From contig NC_092257.1 of NCBI RefSeq assembly GCF_036320965.1, positions 16,497,913-16,561,912 on the forward strand: 64,000 bases of DNA, in the 5' to 3' direction. Origin of the DNA: Panulirus ornatus. Lineage: Eukaryota > Arthropoda > Malacostraca > Decapoda > Palinuridae. The translations under genes were made by a program, and so were the position numbers. Positions 20,372-47,089 of the stretch are shown piece after piece (the first letter of the stretch is position 1; each line of letters begins with the position of its first letter). Under the pieces are notes generated by a model. The model was not told the origin of the DNA. It ran no database searches and saw nothing but the letters and a program-made list of their open reading frames with translations.

Positions 20372-21827
20372 TTTTTTATTATACTTTGTCGCTTTCTCCC
20401 GCGTTTGCGAGGTAGCGCAAGGAAACAGACGAAAGAAATGGCCCAACCCCCCCCCCCCCATACACATGTATATACATACGTCCACACATGCAAATATACA
20501 TACCTACACAGCTTTCCATGGTTTACCCCAGACGCTTCACATGCCCTGCTTCAATCCACTGACAGCACGTCAACCCCGGTATACCACATCGCTCCAATTC
20601 ACTCTATTCCTTGCCCTCCTTTCACCCTCCTGCATGTTCAGGCCCCGATCACACAAAATCTTTTTCACTCCATCTTTCCACCTCCAATTTGGTCTCCCTC
20701 TTCTCCTTGTTCCCTCCACCTCCGACACATATATCCTTGGTCAATCTTTCCTCACTCATCCTCTCCATGTGCCCAAACCACTTTAAAACACCCTCTTCTG
20801 CTCTCTCAACCACGCTCTTTTTATTTCCACACATCTCTCTTACCCTTACGTTACTCACTCGATCAAACCACCTCACACCACACATTGTCCTCAAACATCT
20901 CATTTCCAGCACATCCATCCTCCTGCGCACAACTCTATCCATAGCCCACGCCTCGCAACCATACAACATTGTTGGAACCACTATTCCTTCAAACATACCC
21001 ATTTTTGCTTTCCGAGATAATGTTCTCGACTTCCACACATTCTTCAAGGTCCCCAGGATTTTCGCCCCCTCCCCCACCCTATGATCCACTTCCGCTTCCA
21101 TGGTTCCATCCGCTGCCAGATCCACTCCCAGATATCTAAAACACTTCACTTCCTCCAGTTTTTCTCCATTCAAACTCACCTCCCAATTGACTTGACCCTC
21201 AACCCTACTGTACCTAATAACCTTGCTCTTATTCACATTTACTCTTAACTTTCTTCTTCCACACACTTTTCCAAACTCAGTCACCAGCTTCTGCAGTTTC
21301 TCACATGAATCAGCCACCAGCGCTGTATCATCAGCGAACAACAACTGACTCACTTCCCAAGCTCTCTCATCCCCAACAGACTTCATACTTGCCCCTCTTT
21401 CCAAAACTCTTGCATTTACCTCCCTAACAACCCCATCCATAAACAAAGTAAACAACCATGGAGACATCACACACCCCTGCCGCAAACCTACATTCACTGA
21501 GAACCAATCACTTTCCTCTCTTCCTACACGTACACATGCCTTACATCCTCGATAAAAACTTTTCACTGCTTCTAACAACTTTCCTCCCACACCATATATT
21601 CTTAATACCTTCCACAGAGCATCTCTATCAACTCTATCATATGCCTTCTCCAGATCCATAAATGCTACATACAAATCCATTTGCTTTTCTAAGTATTTCT
21701 CACATACATTCTTCAAAGCAAACACCTGATCCACACATCCTCTACCACTTCTGAAACCACACTGCTCTTCCCCAATCTGATGCTCTGTACATGCCTTCAC
21801 CCTCTCAATCAATACCCTCCCATATAA
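20369..21827 (-). mobile_element. RTE-like LINE copy, 5'-truncated
   Basis: The minus strand carries an intact 3' terminus (poly-A, then the conserved GCGAGGTAGCGC-containing tail) and RT sequence from LYGRVLIERVKACTEHQ through QLLFADDTALV to the C-terminus. The frame is open for most of its length but shifts near the 3' end of the coding part (KDICVGGGGNKE in place of KRIYVSEVEG). The 5' truncation point at about 21827 is immediately followed by (TA)n. Confidence 0.92.
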
Positions 21828-21851
21828 TATATATATATATATATATATATA
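21828..21851. repeat. (TA)n between two LINE copies
   Basis: About 12 TA units separate the truncated 5' end of one minus-strand copy from the shortened 3' end of the next. Confidence 0.95.
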
Positions 21852-22883
21852 GGTAGCGCAAGGAAACAGACGAAAGAAATGGCCCAACCCACCCCCATAC
21901 AAATGTATATACATATGTCCACACACGCAAATATACATACCTACACAGCTTTCCATGGTTTACCCCAGACGCTTCACATGCCCTGATTCAATCCACTGAC
22001 AGCACGTCAACCCCGGTATACCACATCGATCCAATTCACTCTATTCCTTGCCCTCCTTTCACCCTCCTGCATGTTCAGGCCCCAATCACACAAAATCTTT
22101 TTCACTCCATCTTTCCACCTCCAATTTGGTCTCCCACTTCTCCTCGTTCCCTCCACCTCCGACACATATATCCTCTTGGTCAATCTTTCCTCACTCATTC
22201 TCTCCATGTGCCCAAACCATTTCAAAACACCCTCTTCTGCTCTCTCAACCACGCTCTTTTTATTTCCACACATCTCTCTTACCCTTACGTTACTTACTCG
22301 ATCAAACCACCTCACACCACACATTGTCCTCAAACATCTCATTTCCAGCACATCCATCCTCCTGCGCACAACTCTATCCATAGCCCACGTCTCACAACCA
22401 TACAACATTGTTGGAACCACTATTCCTTCAAACATACCCATTTTTGCTTTCCGAGATAATGTTCTCGACTTCCACACATTCTTCAAGGCCCCCAGGATTT
22501 TCGCCCCCTCCCCCACCCTATGATCCACTTCCGCTTCCATGGTTCCATCCGCTGCCAGATCCACTCCCAGATATCTAAAACACTTTACTTCCTCCAGTTT
22601 TTCTCCATTCAAACTTACCTCCCAATTGACTTGACCCTCAACCCTACTGTACCTAATAACCTTGCTCTTATTCACATTTACTCTTAACTTTCTTCTTTCA
22701 CACACTTTACCAAACTCAGTCACCAGCTTCTGCAGTTTCTCACATGAATCAGCCACCAGTGCTGTATCATCAGCGAACAACAACTGACTCACTTCCCAAG
22801 CTCTCTCATCCCCAACAGACTTCATACTTGCCCCTCTTTCCAAAACTCTTGCATTCACCTCCCTAACAACCCCATCCATAAAC

Positions 22884-22886
<3 letters not shown>
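21852..22886 (-). mobile_element. RTE-like LINE copy, 5'-truncated
   Basis: Minus-strand RT C-terminal half from [17 protein letters not shown] to the end of the frame (292 residues open), followed by the 3' UTR. The terminal 30 or so bases and poly-A are absent, and the element instead stops at (TA)n. Its 5' end also stops directly at (TA)n (22887). Confidence 0.92.

Positions 22887-22958
<72 letters not shown>
22887..22958. repeat. (TA)n microsatellite
   Basis: About 36 TA units at the 5' truncation of the LINE copy to its left. Confidence 0.95.
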
Positions 22959-22960
<2 letters not shown>

Positions 22961-22977
22961 TTTATTATATTATTATA

Positions 22978-23162
22978 ATTTTTTTTTGCTTTGTCGCTGT
23001 CTCCCGCGTTTGCAAGGTAGCGCAAGGAAACAGACGAAGGAAATGGCCCAACCCACCCCCATACACATGTATATACATACACGTCCACACACACAAATAT
23101 ACATACCTATACATCTCAATATACACATATACATACACACACAGACATATATATATATATAC
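22978..23162 (-). mobile_element. RTE-like LINE 3' tail only
   Basis: Poly-T, the conserved 3' tail and about 100 bp of the CA/TA-rich UTR on the minus strand; no coding part. It fades into imperfect ACATATACATAC repeats. Confidence 0.8.
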
Positions 23163-23164
23163 AC

Positions 23165-24660
23165 ATGTACATAATTCATAGTCTGCCTTTATTCATTCCC
23201 TTGAATACCAAACAGGTGAGTCATGATTCAAGAAAATATGGTCTGTAGTTTGTAGATTAATATCCTGAGTTCAGTCACTTTCCTCCCCAAACCTGCACAG
23301 TGTTCCCAAGCATTGTCCTCACATCAGATTAGCTTGGCATGTGCAAAATCCCAACACAGAACCCAACATGGGTACAGAGCCAAGAAAATCCCTAATTTTC
23401 CCATTGAGGGAGACGCTATGTATGTGTGTTGTTAACTCACATCTCTTTATCCAGGGGATTTAGGATTTCTCTTTAGTGTTATATAATACATGAGCTTCCT
23501 GTAGTCACTGTGTTGCAGAGGAGTGCATGAGGAATCAAGTAGGAGTAGTAAGAAGTAGTAGTGGTAGTAGTTATCATAGAAGAAGTAGTAGTAGTAGTAG
23601 CTAGCACAGAAGTAGTAGTAGTCATAGTAGTAATGATAATGGTAATATTAGTATTTTCTATAATATCACAGCAGAGGTGAAGAAATAACAAACGTTTAGG
23701 TGCATCTCCTAACACCTGACCCCGCATTTACAATCTTGACATTAAAGTCACGTTTGCACACAGCAGTACATTCCCCAGTAAGGCTCTTGTGGGTAGTGGT
23801 GACACTTGCTATGCTAGTACTCACTCCTCTCGCAAAGACGAAAGAAATGAGAATGTCACTAAATTCTCTCTGTAAATGGAGTCAATTTTGCTGTAAGTGT
23901 AGAATGACAAGATTTTGAATGACTGGCTCACTGAACACAAAGTAAATAGGTAACAAAGGTGAAATTGACAAATCGAGTGGCTGTGTGAGAGTTATCACTG
24001 ATATAATTCCATTTTAAAACATAACGAACCTCTCTTTCACCAGTATTTGCTTTAATGCCTGTTTATGGTGTAGTTACTTTATTCCGTCACCCGTGTTACT
24101 TGTCAGCTTTTAGTAAGCAAAGTTAAGACACAAGAGTGTGTGCCAAGCACGGGTGGGTCTTGGTGAATCGAACAAGCTGTTCATATACCGAGCCGAGCTT
24201 TCTCATACCCCGATATCACCATGCCACCCATGCTCGAGTACCATGGCAACTATATTCTGGTATCACATGGCAGCCATATACTTATATACTATGCAGCTCC
24301 TGTGCTCTTATCTTGGTGGAGGAAGGCCATAGAAACAGGAGATCTTTTTGAATGAAGCAATGAGAATGATGTTAGGATGTCAGAAGAATGCAGTGACCAA
24401 GATTATGTTAGTTGACTAGGTTTGTAAAGCATATCACAGAGGGTTGATGATATTAACACAGTTGCTGCTATTCAATTATTGTGTGAAAGTTGGGAAGAAA
24501 CTCTTACAAGACACTAGGTAATGGTGAACAGCATTGATTTGTGTGCTGAAAAAAGACTGGTGACTGGGAATGCCTGATTGAAAAAGAGGAACACAAGTAT
24601 ATGTACGTGAGTAGGAAAGATGGTCTACAGGCATTACTGGATTACATACACACTTATTGA
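23165..24660. other. Intergenic, nothing recognised
   Basis: Contains an imperfect AGT/GTA trinucleotide tract at about 23540-23660. No gene-like frame is seen on either strand. Confidence 0.5.
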
Positions 24661-24679
24661 TTGGTGTGTAAAAAGAAAT

Positions 24680-25200
24680 CCTTTTGGATGTGAAAATGCA
24701 GAGGGGCAGCTGTTGCGACGTCTGATCATTACTTTAGTAGAAGCAAGGATGAATATTTGTAGAGGTTTTAGTGGAGGAAACGTCATGGGTGAAAAGAGTG
24801 GTGACAGACAGTAATTGATCCTGGAAAAGACTTGTGTGAAGAAATACCAAGAGATAGAATTTTGAATGGCAAAAGGCGAGAATAAACGAAGCTAGAGGAA
24901 TGAGTGAAGAGTGGGAGGTACTTAAGGAAGCAGTGCTGGCTTACGCGAGAGACGTGAGTGGCATACGGAAGCTGGGCAGATTAGAAAGTGTAGTGACTGG
25001 TAGGATGATGAAATAAAGTTGTTTGTGAAAGAGAAAAAAAAGAGAGATATATAAGTAGTATTTAAGGGAAGGAGTGAAAATGATTGGTAGATAAGAGAAA
25101 GCAGGAGTTGAAGAGAAAGATGCAGGTATTGAAAAAGAGGACAAATGAGAATTGGGGTGCACGAGTATCAGTAAACTTTAGGGAAAATATATGTTTTGGA
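24680..25200 (+). mobile_element. Decayed LINE relic
   Basis: Plus-strand DNA aligns by eye with the endonuclease-to-RT linker of the 15.9-kb copy: words such as GAAATACCAAGAGA, GAGTGAAGAGTGGGA, ACAAATGAGAATTGGGGTG and CAGTAAACTTTAGGG occur in the right order. Many indels and stops show great age. Confidence 0.75.
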
Positions 25201-25231
25201 TGTAATAGTGTGCGAAAAACAAGTTTAAAAA

Positions 25232-25295
25232 TCTGTTCTTGAACGCTACCTTACTAACACGGGAAAAGGGCGAGTATGCATGAAAAAAATAATAT
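25232..25295 (+). mobile_element. Fragment of LINE-tailed SINE
   Basis: CTTGAACGCTACCTTACTAA and then CACGGGAAAAGGGCGAGTA match the 3' end of the SINE family seen intact at 54.3 kb, in the opposite orientation. Confidence 0.6.
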
Positions 25296-25299
25296 ATTT

Positions 25300-27240
25300 T
25301 GAAAGAATTTTCTCCCATGGGACTTGCTTGTTCATATATTCCCACATGAGATGGAAGTCCATGCAAGAAAAGGGGCTGTCATTTTCATTGTCAAGGTCAA
25401 GTTAAAAGTTAGATATGTCATTTATTGAAACTGGAAGTTGTTATTTATGTTATAAGCAGGGTATGCATTTTTATCATCTTTGCTCTCTTATAAAGCACTT
25501 GATGTTGGCATTTTGTTTGAATCCTTCCAAAGGACAAATCTTAACAAATCTCGCCTGTAATGTTGAGGCCAGAGGTTAAGGTTTCATCACTACCTGTCAC
25601 CTTTCACTCTCCCATGTACCATACCTGTATAACATGGAAATGTCAAGTCATGGGTCAGGTTTGAATGAGATGTGGCCTATTGTGCGAGTCAGATTGCCAC
25701 TTAGTTCACAATCTTTTGGGTGTCATCCTATCTTTGCCAAACGTACCTATTTGGCACAGATAAAAGTTTCATTAACAGAGTTAAATGAAATATTCCATCG
25801 TAATTTTATAACTGCTGTGTTTATTAATTTTCTCCAAACATAACACAGTAAAGAAAACTTGGAAGATTAAAATTATAAAAACCACAAAAATGATAAACCA
25901 AACACATGGATTTTTTGGACTTTTTTTGTACAGCGTCAGTTAAAAGCAATCTATATCACACTCCATAAAAACCACTGCGCGTGCCACCCTTCGTGCAACA
26001 GCTTTTCATAACGTTTCCTCTCCTTCTGCATGGGGTGAAGTGAGGATGGAGGGGAAGATGACCCCCATCAGGAGCAGGAAGCCGAGGGTAGCGGAGGAAC
26101 TCGATGGGTAAATGGTTGGGAGAAGTAATAAGACTGGGTTAGGAAATGAGACTGAAAATTGGGTGGGAAGGGTTGTGAGGGCTGGCAGTCGTAACACAAC
26201 TGGAGACGGAAAAAAATGGGTTTAGAGTGGATGCAAGACGTGGAGAACTGGGAGACAGAGTGGCAAGACTTGGAACAGTGAGACGAAGTGCATGGGTGAG
26301 ACTTGAAAGGGAGTGTGACTTAAATGACTAGCAAGACCAGTGTGACGAGAACTGTGATGGGGAGGGCAGGGTCCCATGCCACAGAACCATTCCAAACCCA
26401 TGGGAAAAATAGTGGCTGACACACCAAGATTCCTGGAGAATATGTCATTTTGGCACAAATGAAGCCAGTATGTAAGTGTGACAACAGATTCATAATACAT
26501 TAAAACAGCAACCATCTGTCACTGAAAGACACAGTACAAGTGACTGACAAGAGGTTCTCATGAAGTGATGCCGGCAAAAGGCCCATGTCACTCACCGATG
26601 ACAAAGATGGTACATGACAAAGCAGCAAACATCTTATAACTCTACCTGAGGGAGAGTATTTCGCAATCTATTTGAATTAAAGCACCTCGAGTTCTTAATC
26701 ATACAAGTACATTCTTTTTTTTTGGGGGGGGTTTAACTTCGTTATACGTTTCCGAACATATCAGTTACAATGCTGGTGGGAAAGGATGGTGATTACTATA
26801 ATGATACATTGGTTGCATCACGAAGCTGCATATGGATCAACACAGGGATGAATGACTAAGTGTGTGGCAACACCAAGGAGGAGGACTGGTGAGTGAGAAT
26901 CCACACTGGGTGTGGGTCAGACTCAAGCGTGTGGGAGTAAGACTGAATACCTGGCTGGTGGTAGCGGGTGGTAAATGTGGGTAAGTTGTGGCTTGGGTGA
27001 CCGGATGGTCACTCTGGGTGAAGAGAAGAGTCAGTGGTGAGAGTGGGTAGGATGGGGGTGAGACTGGCTTAGTAGGCAGTGGGGCACACTGGTGGCCACA
27101 CAGGCTGTCTGGATGATGAGATTTACTATCCAGACAGAGGCAACTGGTTGTGTTGTGAGACTGGACGATTTAAGAGTCAACAGAACAATGCATTAAATGT
27201 CTTGACAATTAGGTGGGCAGGTCTTCAGTGTGTCATGGCC
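25300..27240. other. Downstream of the oxygenase gene
   Basis: Low-complexity GT- and GA-rich single-copy DNA. It probably includes the 3' UTR of the minus-strand oxygenase gene; a minus-strand AATAAA occurs near 25819 but cannot be assigned with confidence. Confidence 0.4.
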
Positions 27241-40337
<13,097 letters not shown>

Positions 40338-40339
40338 CG

Positions 40340-43300
40340 CCGTCTTAATGCCTCTGCAATGCTTCTTCTCAAGTCGTATCGTGTTACACAGGGTTTCTGA
40401 AACTTTGCTTTCTTAATGAATGTCTTGGGCCGACGAGGAGCGAGCGGGCGGGGGCGCTGTGCGGTTACACTACGTATGTCCTTCAGTTCCAATACACTTC
40501 GTTTCTTTCAGTCTCCTCTTACATTAAGGCTCTAGCGTTCTCACTGGTTTGTCAGTGTTCTACCAAAGACTGGTTCTCTCTAGCACGAGTAACTGGAAAG
40601 ATAATTAAAGTGATGGGAAATGGATTTCTGATTGACAGAGACAAATTAGTTGATGTAATTTGTTCCTAATCTTCACAGTGGGGGGGGGGGGGGGCAATTA
40701 CGATCCCTCCCTTCAGCTCATCACATAATTACACTAATAAAACTTGTGAAATATTTACACTAATAAAACTTGTGAAAATTGCTCCATCAACATATTACTT
40801 TATTTTTTTTTTTGTTTTTACCAAGAACACGTAAGCACATAACAATAAACAATCTCTGATTTGAATCATTTTGCTTTCTACCATCGTTCTTGTCTTTGAA
40901 AACTTTAATTTCGAATGGAACCTGTGTTCAGCCATACATATCCCTTCTGTATGCGCCCTACTACGCTCTAATAAATAATAATAATAATAATGACAGAACA
41001 CCCACTTGCAGGAATGGCGAAACAAAGACGTTGGCGAAGACGTGACACCGAGTTTAACTACCAGCAAACCAACTAAACAAGTAAGATTTGCGAGACAAGA
41101 GGGAGCATTTCTGACTGCTCGAGAACTTATCCCTTCTGCCGACAGAGCTCGCGCGCATGGCCGAGACGACCGTTCTCTAGCAAAGGGAGATGAGTGTAAT
41201 ACATTTCATATTAACATTGCATGCATACATGATACATGTATACATAGGGATACCTAACAAACTTCCTCCAGTTAGCCTGGGAAATACACTCACTATAATG
41301 TCATTTACACACACAAAAATTATCAGTGAGGTCTATTAATTCCTTAAGAGATCTACGCGTAGTAAGTTGAGGTCAAACTTTCGGAAGATTACATAGGCGG
41401 AAAGTCCTGTCCAGTCTCATTTCCACGACATTACAATTTTCCTAGAACCGACGAGTGGCTACGACACCCTACCACACCGGGTATACTAAGAGCCATGCTC
41501 TCCATAGACATGGTTTGTCTTTATGGAAAAGGTTGAGTTGCGAGATGGAAAACATCTTGAGGGGACATTTGTTCTAAAGTAAAGCATAAAGCAGCTGCAG
41601 TTTACTGAAGTACATTGCATGATTTCCTATGTACAGTAGTAGTCACGTCTTCCGACAACTGCAAAGGGTATTATTAGCTTCAAACATCCGATAAATTTGG
41701 GGATTTTAAGTCTTAGGATCAGCAGTTTAGGCATTTCTAGACCCTTTCTTTCTACACCATTTCTTCTGAGTATAATCAAAGTAAGTAAACTATTCATTAG
41801 GTTACGTTAGACCCTGGTTACGTTAGGTTTGGTTTGCTTGAAACTTATTTTGGTTTTCCAGTAAAATCACTGTTCCGGGCATTTCCGGACATCCGTCTGA
41901 GATTAAAAGTAAGGTTAAAATCAATCATGAAATATGGAAATACAATTTTATCCAAACCAGACCTAAAACTATTCGCTAGGTGACGGAAGCGATAGCAGTA
42001 CTAACTGTTAGAGTTTCATATATGTGTTCCCGATGATTTCAGATGTGTTTTGCACGATTTTGACCTTCATATCTACAGCAAATCTACCTTTTTGAGATCC
42101 ATACCATCCTTTTATCCATCGATAATAAAGGATTCCCAGTGGGATTTTGAGTGGGGAAACCTACATAAAGTAGTGATTAACGACGGAAATTAAGGCTAGA
42201 TATGGTTGAAACTTTTTCCCGTAAAATTACCGTTTCGAACAATTGCCTGTTTGCGATAGAAATAAAGGTCAGACTCGTTCAAAAAAGCATCAAAAACCAT
42301 CGGATAAACAACTTCATCTAAACCATAACCTAACCTAATAATTCGCTCATATCCAAAACGGTAATGATACCATTTTCCCCAGAGAATTATCAATGTCTTT
42401 TGAACGATTCTTACCTTAATTTCTATCGTAAATCATTACTTTTCATGATTTCCCCAACCCTAAACCCATATCTCCCATTATCGTTAGATAAATGGGATAA
42501 ATATCTCAAAAAAAGCAGTGATGTGCAGTAAAAACGAGGGTCAGAGTCATGCAAAGCGCATCAAATAACATTGGGAAACAAAAAACTATCTCCAAAGCAG
42601 GTGGACGTACGAAATGGTAAATTCGATCAAGCAAAACTAGTACTCAGGCTTGACAGATTACACATGCCTAACGACCACGATAACAGACCCACATAGAACA
42701 AATGCATATCACTTCGCCTGATGTGACCAGATGATAAATGAAACAATATATCACTGCCTTAACTGACAACACGCCGGGAAACTGTGTGCACCTTCAGCAC
42801 TCACCAGACCACCACCACCACCTACCACACTAACACTAGCCAGCCAGACTGGATGACGCTCGCTCCCGCTGCCCTACACGACAGAGTCGTGTTGCCAGAT
42901 CGATATTACATCACGACATTCTCCAGTGGGTAATCATCTATCCAATATATCATTACTTATATTTCTATTAGTATTCCTGGCTGTATCAGACACACGGGAG
43001 CACTAACAGAGTTTGAGGAATCAAAAGAAATCGTGGTGTTTGAGTAAATGAATAGATAAAAGCTGCGTGGTGGTTGTCAGTGAGTAGCTAACATGCAAGG
43101 TGGAAAGCGAGACTTGTTAGCGCTTGGGGCATAAGGTCATGTTCTTCTTATGATCGTAGTATCTTACCCACAATGGCAGTGATATCCCCCGATAATTTGC
43201 CAAGACAGTAGCCTACCTAGTACAACGGGAAAATGGAAAAACAGGGAAATGTGCGGGAGTTAATTGAGAGCAGTGAGGGGATGAGCGAAGACACTAGATG

Positions 43301-43340
43301 AGTCACACGCACCTAATACAATTATAAACCAATTACGCTA

Positions 43341-43411
<71 letters not shown>

Positions 43412-44090
43412 GATTCCTTCAGTATCCATGTATTGCAGGGTTGAACTCTTTAATGAGGCATCTTCAATGGTTTTTCGTATACTGACCCCGCCAACTGACT
43501 AGCCAAGCTTTGAGGGTTTTGTTAACCATACTCTTCTGATGTTTATCCAATAACCTTTTTGCAATAGATAAAAGTATTGGTTCAACCTGCTGTTCATTTC
43601 GTAGTCGTAATGTTGCACCATCAACGTCATTTTCATTTTAGATTTTTTTGGTTTACGATTCAAATCCATACGTCAAGGAAAATGATGCCTTTAGTGCTTC
43701 TTATTATACTGTTACTTTCACTTTCCAAGTTATGCTTTGGTCCTTCATTTAGATGAGTACAAAAGAAATAGGACAATATTCTTAAAAATATTAGTTTCAC
43801 TCACCCTGAGATGGACTGTTTTCTTCAACTTAACTCTAAAGTATTCCAAATTTCTAGCTCGTCCCAGCTCGTGATGGTTACGAGTCTGGTTACACAGAAC
43901 GGGGCTTCTCTCAAAGGAGCAGCTATAGAATAGCTTTTCCCCAGCATATTTCATCCTATAGCTTCCATGATTTCGTTCAGTCTAGCTACTGCTCTCTGGA
44001 CATCTTTCGATTAGCCTATTACACTAACCATTTTCACGTCACATTCTTTCACTCCATCTACAGCCGTCTTACGTGTCTTTTATTCATCCA
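40340..44090. other. Intergenic upstream of the oxygenase gene
   Basis: GC-rich just upstream of exon 1 (about 40430-40460), then AT-rich DNA without recognisable genes. A (CT)n tract of about 32 units lies at 43344-43408. Confidence 0.5.
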
Positions 44091-44099
44091 GGTTAACCT

Positions 44100-44502
44100 C
44101 TACTTTTATGCTGAAGGCTCCAGGGGCCTTAATCGAAGTAGAAAATTATTAAGCGGAAAAGGAAAAGACAAGGAAAAGTATTTATGAATTTTTGAGGACA
44201 TGAAAGACCTGTCTTTTGAAATGTGCCAGGTCATAGGTATTGGGAAAGACATGAGAAGGTAGAGTTCCAAAGCTTCGACGTGTAGGGAAAGAAGCAGGTA
44301 TCAAAATGGCCCACCCTTGAGTTCCCGATGGCCACACAATAATCATGTGACACAGCAGTTTCCCGGGTATTTTGTGGTCTTGCTAGTGGTGGGGTACACA
44401 GGCAGCCAACTCTCGGGATGCCCAGGGTAGAGTGCATAGGTTCGAATCCTGGTTATAGCAATCGGTCCACAGTCAACCCAGATAAAATGGGTACCTGGCT
44501 CA

Positions 44503-44575
<73 letters not shown>

Positions 44576-45715
44576 CGTTAATGGGATGCATTGATAAGGG
44601 CCTCAACTGCCCATGCCGTCTCAGCTAACATAAAAAAAAGAGAGGAAAGTGTACCAACAATGCGGTGTAAAACAATGGGATCAAGTTTGGAAGTTAGCCT
44701 TGGGCAGTTTATAAGTAAGACCGCTTCCGATTTAACTATGTCAAGTAAGGATACAGAGCTAAAACCAATCCAAATGTGAAAGCAGTGCCTCATACAAGGA
44801 CGAATCAATTCTTTGCATAAACGAAGCAGTTGTTCAGAAGGGAAGTTTCGACATCTAAACAGGACACGCTTTCTTTGAGGCAAACTTAACTATTCTTGCA
44901 ATGTGCGGTTTCCAAGAAAGAGTGGATGTTGCAGTAATACAATGTATGTTTATTGAGTCGAGGTGGAATTACAAAACCGTCAAAGGAGAGACGAGAGTTG
45001 TGAGGGGTTTTCGATAGACAGATGGGTAGAAACTGGATCTTGGAGGCATTAAGCTTAAGATTTCGTCTACCCCACAGAGATATCCTGTCTAAGCCTGAAT
45101 TTATTTAGGAAGCTGTGTCAACATGAGATGCAGATAGTGAGAGAAGATGGAGCAGAATTGAAGGATGTGGATGAATGTAGGGTTGAGTCGTCAGTGTACG
45201 GGTGCACTGGATTATTTGTGAAGGAGAGGAAATCGTTGAAAAAGAGGAGGAAAAGTGTAGGGGGACAGGACAAAACCTTGAGGAACACCGCTGTTGTTAA
45301 AGAAAAGGTGGGAGGATAATCCATCAACAACCACAGAGATAGATCGGCCGGAAAGGAAGCTTGATATGAAGGAGCAAAGTGAGAGGGGGAAGCCAAAAGA
45401 GGGGAGCTTAGAAATGAGACCCTGATGCCACACCTCGTCCAAAGGCTTAGATTGCCAAGGGCAACTACACACGACTCACCAAAATCTTTTAGGGATGATG
45501 ACCAGACATTAGTAAGATAGGAAACAATATCACCATTGGATCTCGCCTTACGGAAGCCATACTGCCGATCAAAGAGAAGACGGCGATTTTCGAGGTGTTT
45601 AAGGATATGGGAGTTGAGGAGGGATTCGAAGACTTTGGAAATGGTAGATGTCAAAGCAATAGGACGATAGTTACAGGGATCAGAACGATCACCTTTCTAT
45701 TTCCATATACTTCCT
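44100..45715 (-). mobile_element. Decayed Jockey-like LINE, split by a SINE
   Basis: The minus strand encodes RT pieces in order but in several frames: CNYRPIALTSTISKVFESLL, QYGFRKARSNGDIVSYLTN, the GVPQG block, and PYTDDSTLH where Jockey-type elements have YADD. A C-terminal part with RRNLKLNASKIQFLP follows, ending near 44240 with the FFPYTSKLWNS block. Frameshifts and stops make it dead. A tRNA-derived SINE interrupts it at about 44380-44640. Confidence 0.85.
44380..44640 (+). mobile_element. tRNA-derived SINE inserted in the Jockey-like LINE
   Basis: B-box GGTTCGAATCC at about 44441, then GTCCACAGTCAACCCAG, TACCTGGCTCAGGA, a long (TA)n at 44504-44573, and the tail TGCCCATGCCGTCTCAGC with CATAAAAAAAAG. 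LINE coding sequence resumes on both sides, so the SINE is the younger insertion. Confidence 0.8.
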
Positions 45716-45719
45716 CGTA

Positions 45720-46685
45720 AATCCTGGTTCTATGTACCATCAGAGAAATCCCTCAATAGTTATAACACCACGTAATGCCTTTTTCAAGATTAGAGGACAG
45801 TGTGTCACCCGCAGTGAATTTCATGCTTAAAAGACCCACTGAAAAGATGTCTTCTAACAGCCTGCGACCTCTGGAAAGGTTGGCTAATGAATGACCTATC
45901 TGGTGATCCCTGTGCGAGAGAGGAGTTCACCGCCTCCAAGATAATGCAACCAGGAGGAAGAACTGGAAGGTGTACATGACTGACTGCCAACGTGATGGGA
46001 GGAGAGCCAACCACTCGCTCCTCCCGTCTTGGCCCACTTGTGGTCGAATCTGTAGCGCCACCCGCATCAACCACCACAGCCAAATGATGTGGTACCAACG
46101 TCGCCAAGTGTTATAACTCTACTCGACTCTTTATCGGGTGCAACGTCGTCATCATCTCGTACGTCAGCATGAAGTAAGCATATAGATAAACGAATCCTGG
46201 GGCAGTTCATGATACGTTGCATCTGGTCTGGGTCGACTTTCTATAGGATAGCAGGTTAATATCAAAGGTAGTCTTGATCTTGATAATTTCGCTGTTATTG
46301 TCATAAAAAAGTTTTTTTGGGGGGTTCTAAATTCAATGGGTGTAGTCATGTATGTACATACTTATTCCACTGTATTCCAGTCATCACACAAGCATATCTA
46401 ACCACATCAACAGCACACACATAATGTAGCATAATACACTATACAACGACACTGAAACCACACAAAAAAATGACAAAATATCCCATGAAATACGATGATA
46501 ATAATACCCTCCGGTTGAATGTTTTTAAAAGTCCATTTAGCTTCCACTGAACTGTTATCAACCACCCCTCAACTTCTACACCTCCTCCATCACATTACCT
46601 TCAATGACGGCACGTCCACCCACGACGCGTCGTCCCCCGCCAGTCTACGCCAACATTTACGATAATCAGGCCGGCATAAAACCTT
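45720..46685. other. Intergenic, nothing recognised
   Basis: May include the decayed upstream part of the Jockey-like element, but no motif is clear. Confidence 0.4.
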
Positions 46686-46689
46686 GTTA

Positions 46690-47085
46690 ACGCCCGGAGC
46701 GAGAGAGGGTTATGATCATAGAGTATGGCGGCGGCGGCGGCAAGATCCTAGAGCACAAAAATAGGTTGTAGAGCACGACGGCACGATCCTAGAGCACAAC
46801 GGCGGTATTAGAGCACAACGGCATGATCTTAGAGCACCGCGGCACGATCCTAGAGCACGACAGCGGTCGCAGAGCACGACGTTACGATCCTAGCTCACAA
46901 TAGCGATTGTAGAGCACGACGGCACGATCCTAGAGCAAGATACCATGATTCTAGAGCACGACGGTACGATCCAAAGCAGTACGACAGTACGACTTTGAGG
47001 AACGACGTTACGATCCTGGAGCACGACGGTACGATTTTAGACCACGACATTTACGATCTTGGAACACGACGATTCGATCCTGAAG
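46690..47085. repeat. GAGCACGACGGCACGATCCT minisatellite
   Basis: About twelve degenerate units of 28-36 bp built on GAGCACGACGG and ACGATCCTAGAGCAC. The same words occur in the array in oxygenase intron 2 at 30.85-31.1 kb. Confidence 0.85.
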
Positions 47086-47089
47086 CAGG

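Noticed and set aside
23540..23720. Minus-strand Thr-rich frame (TTTTTSVLATTTTTSS)
   Set aside because: Product of an AGT/GTA trinucleotide tract.
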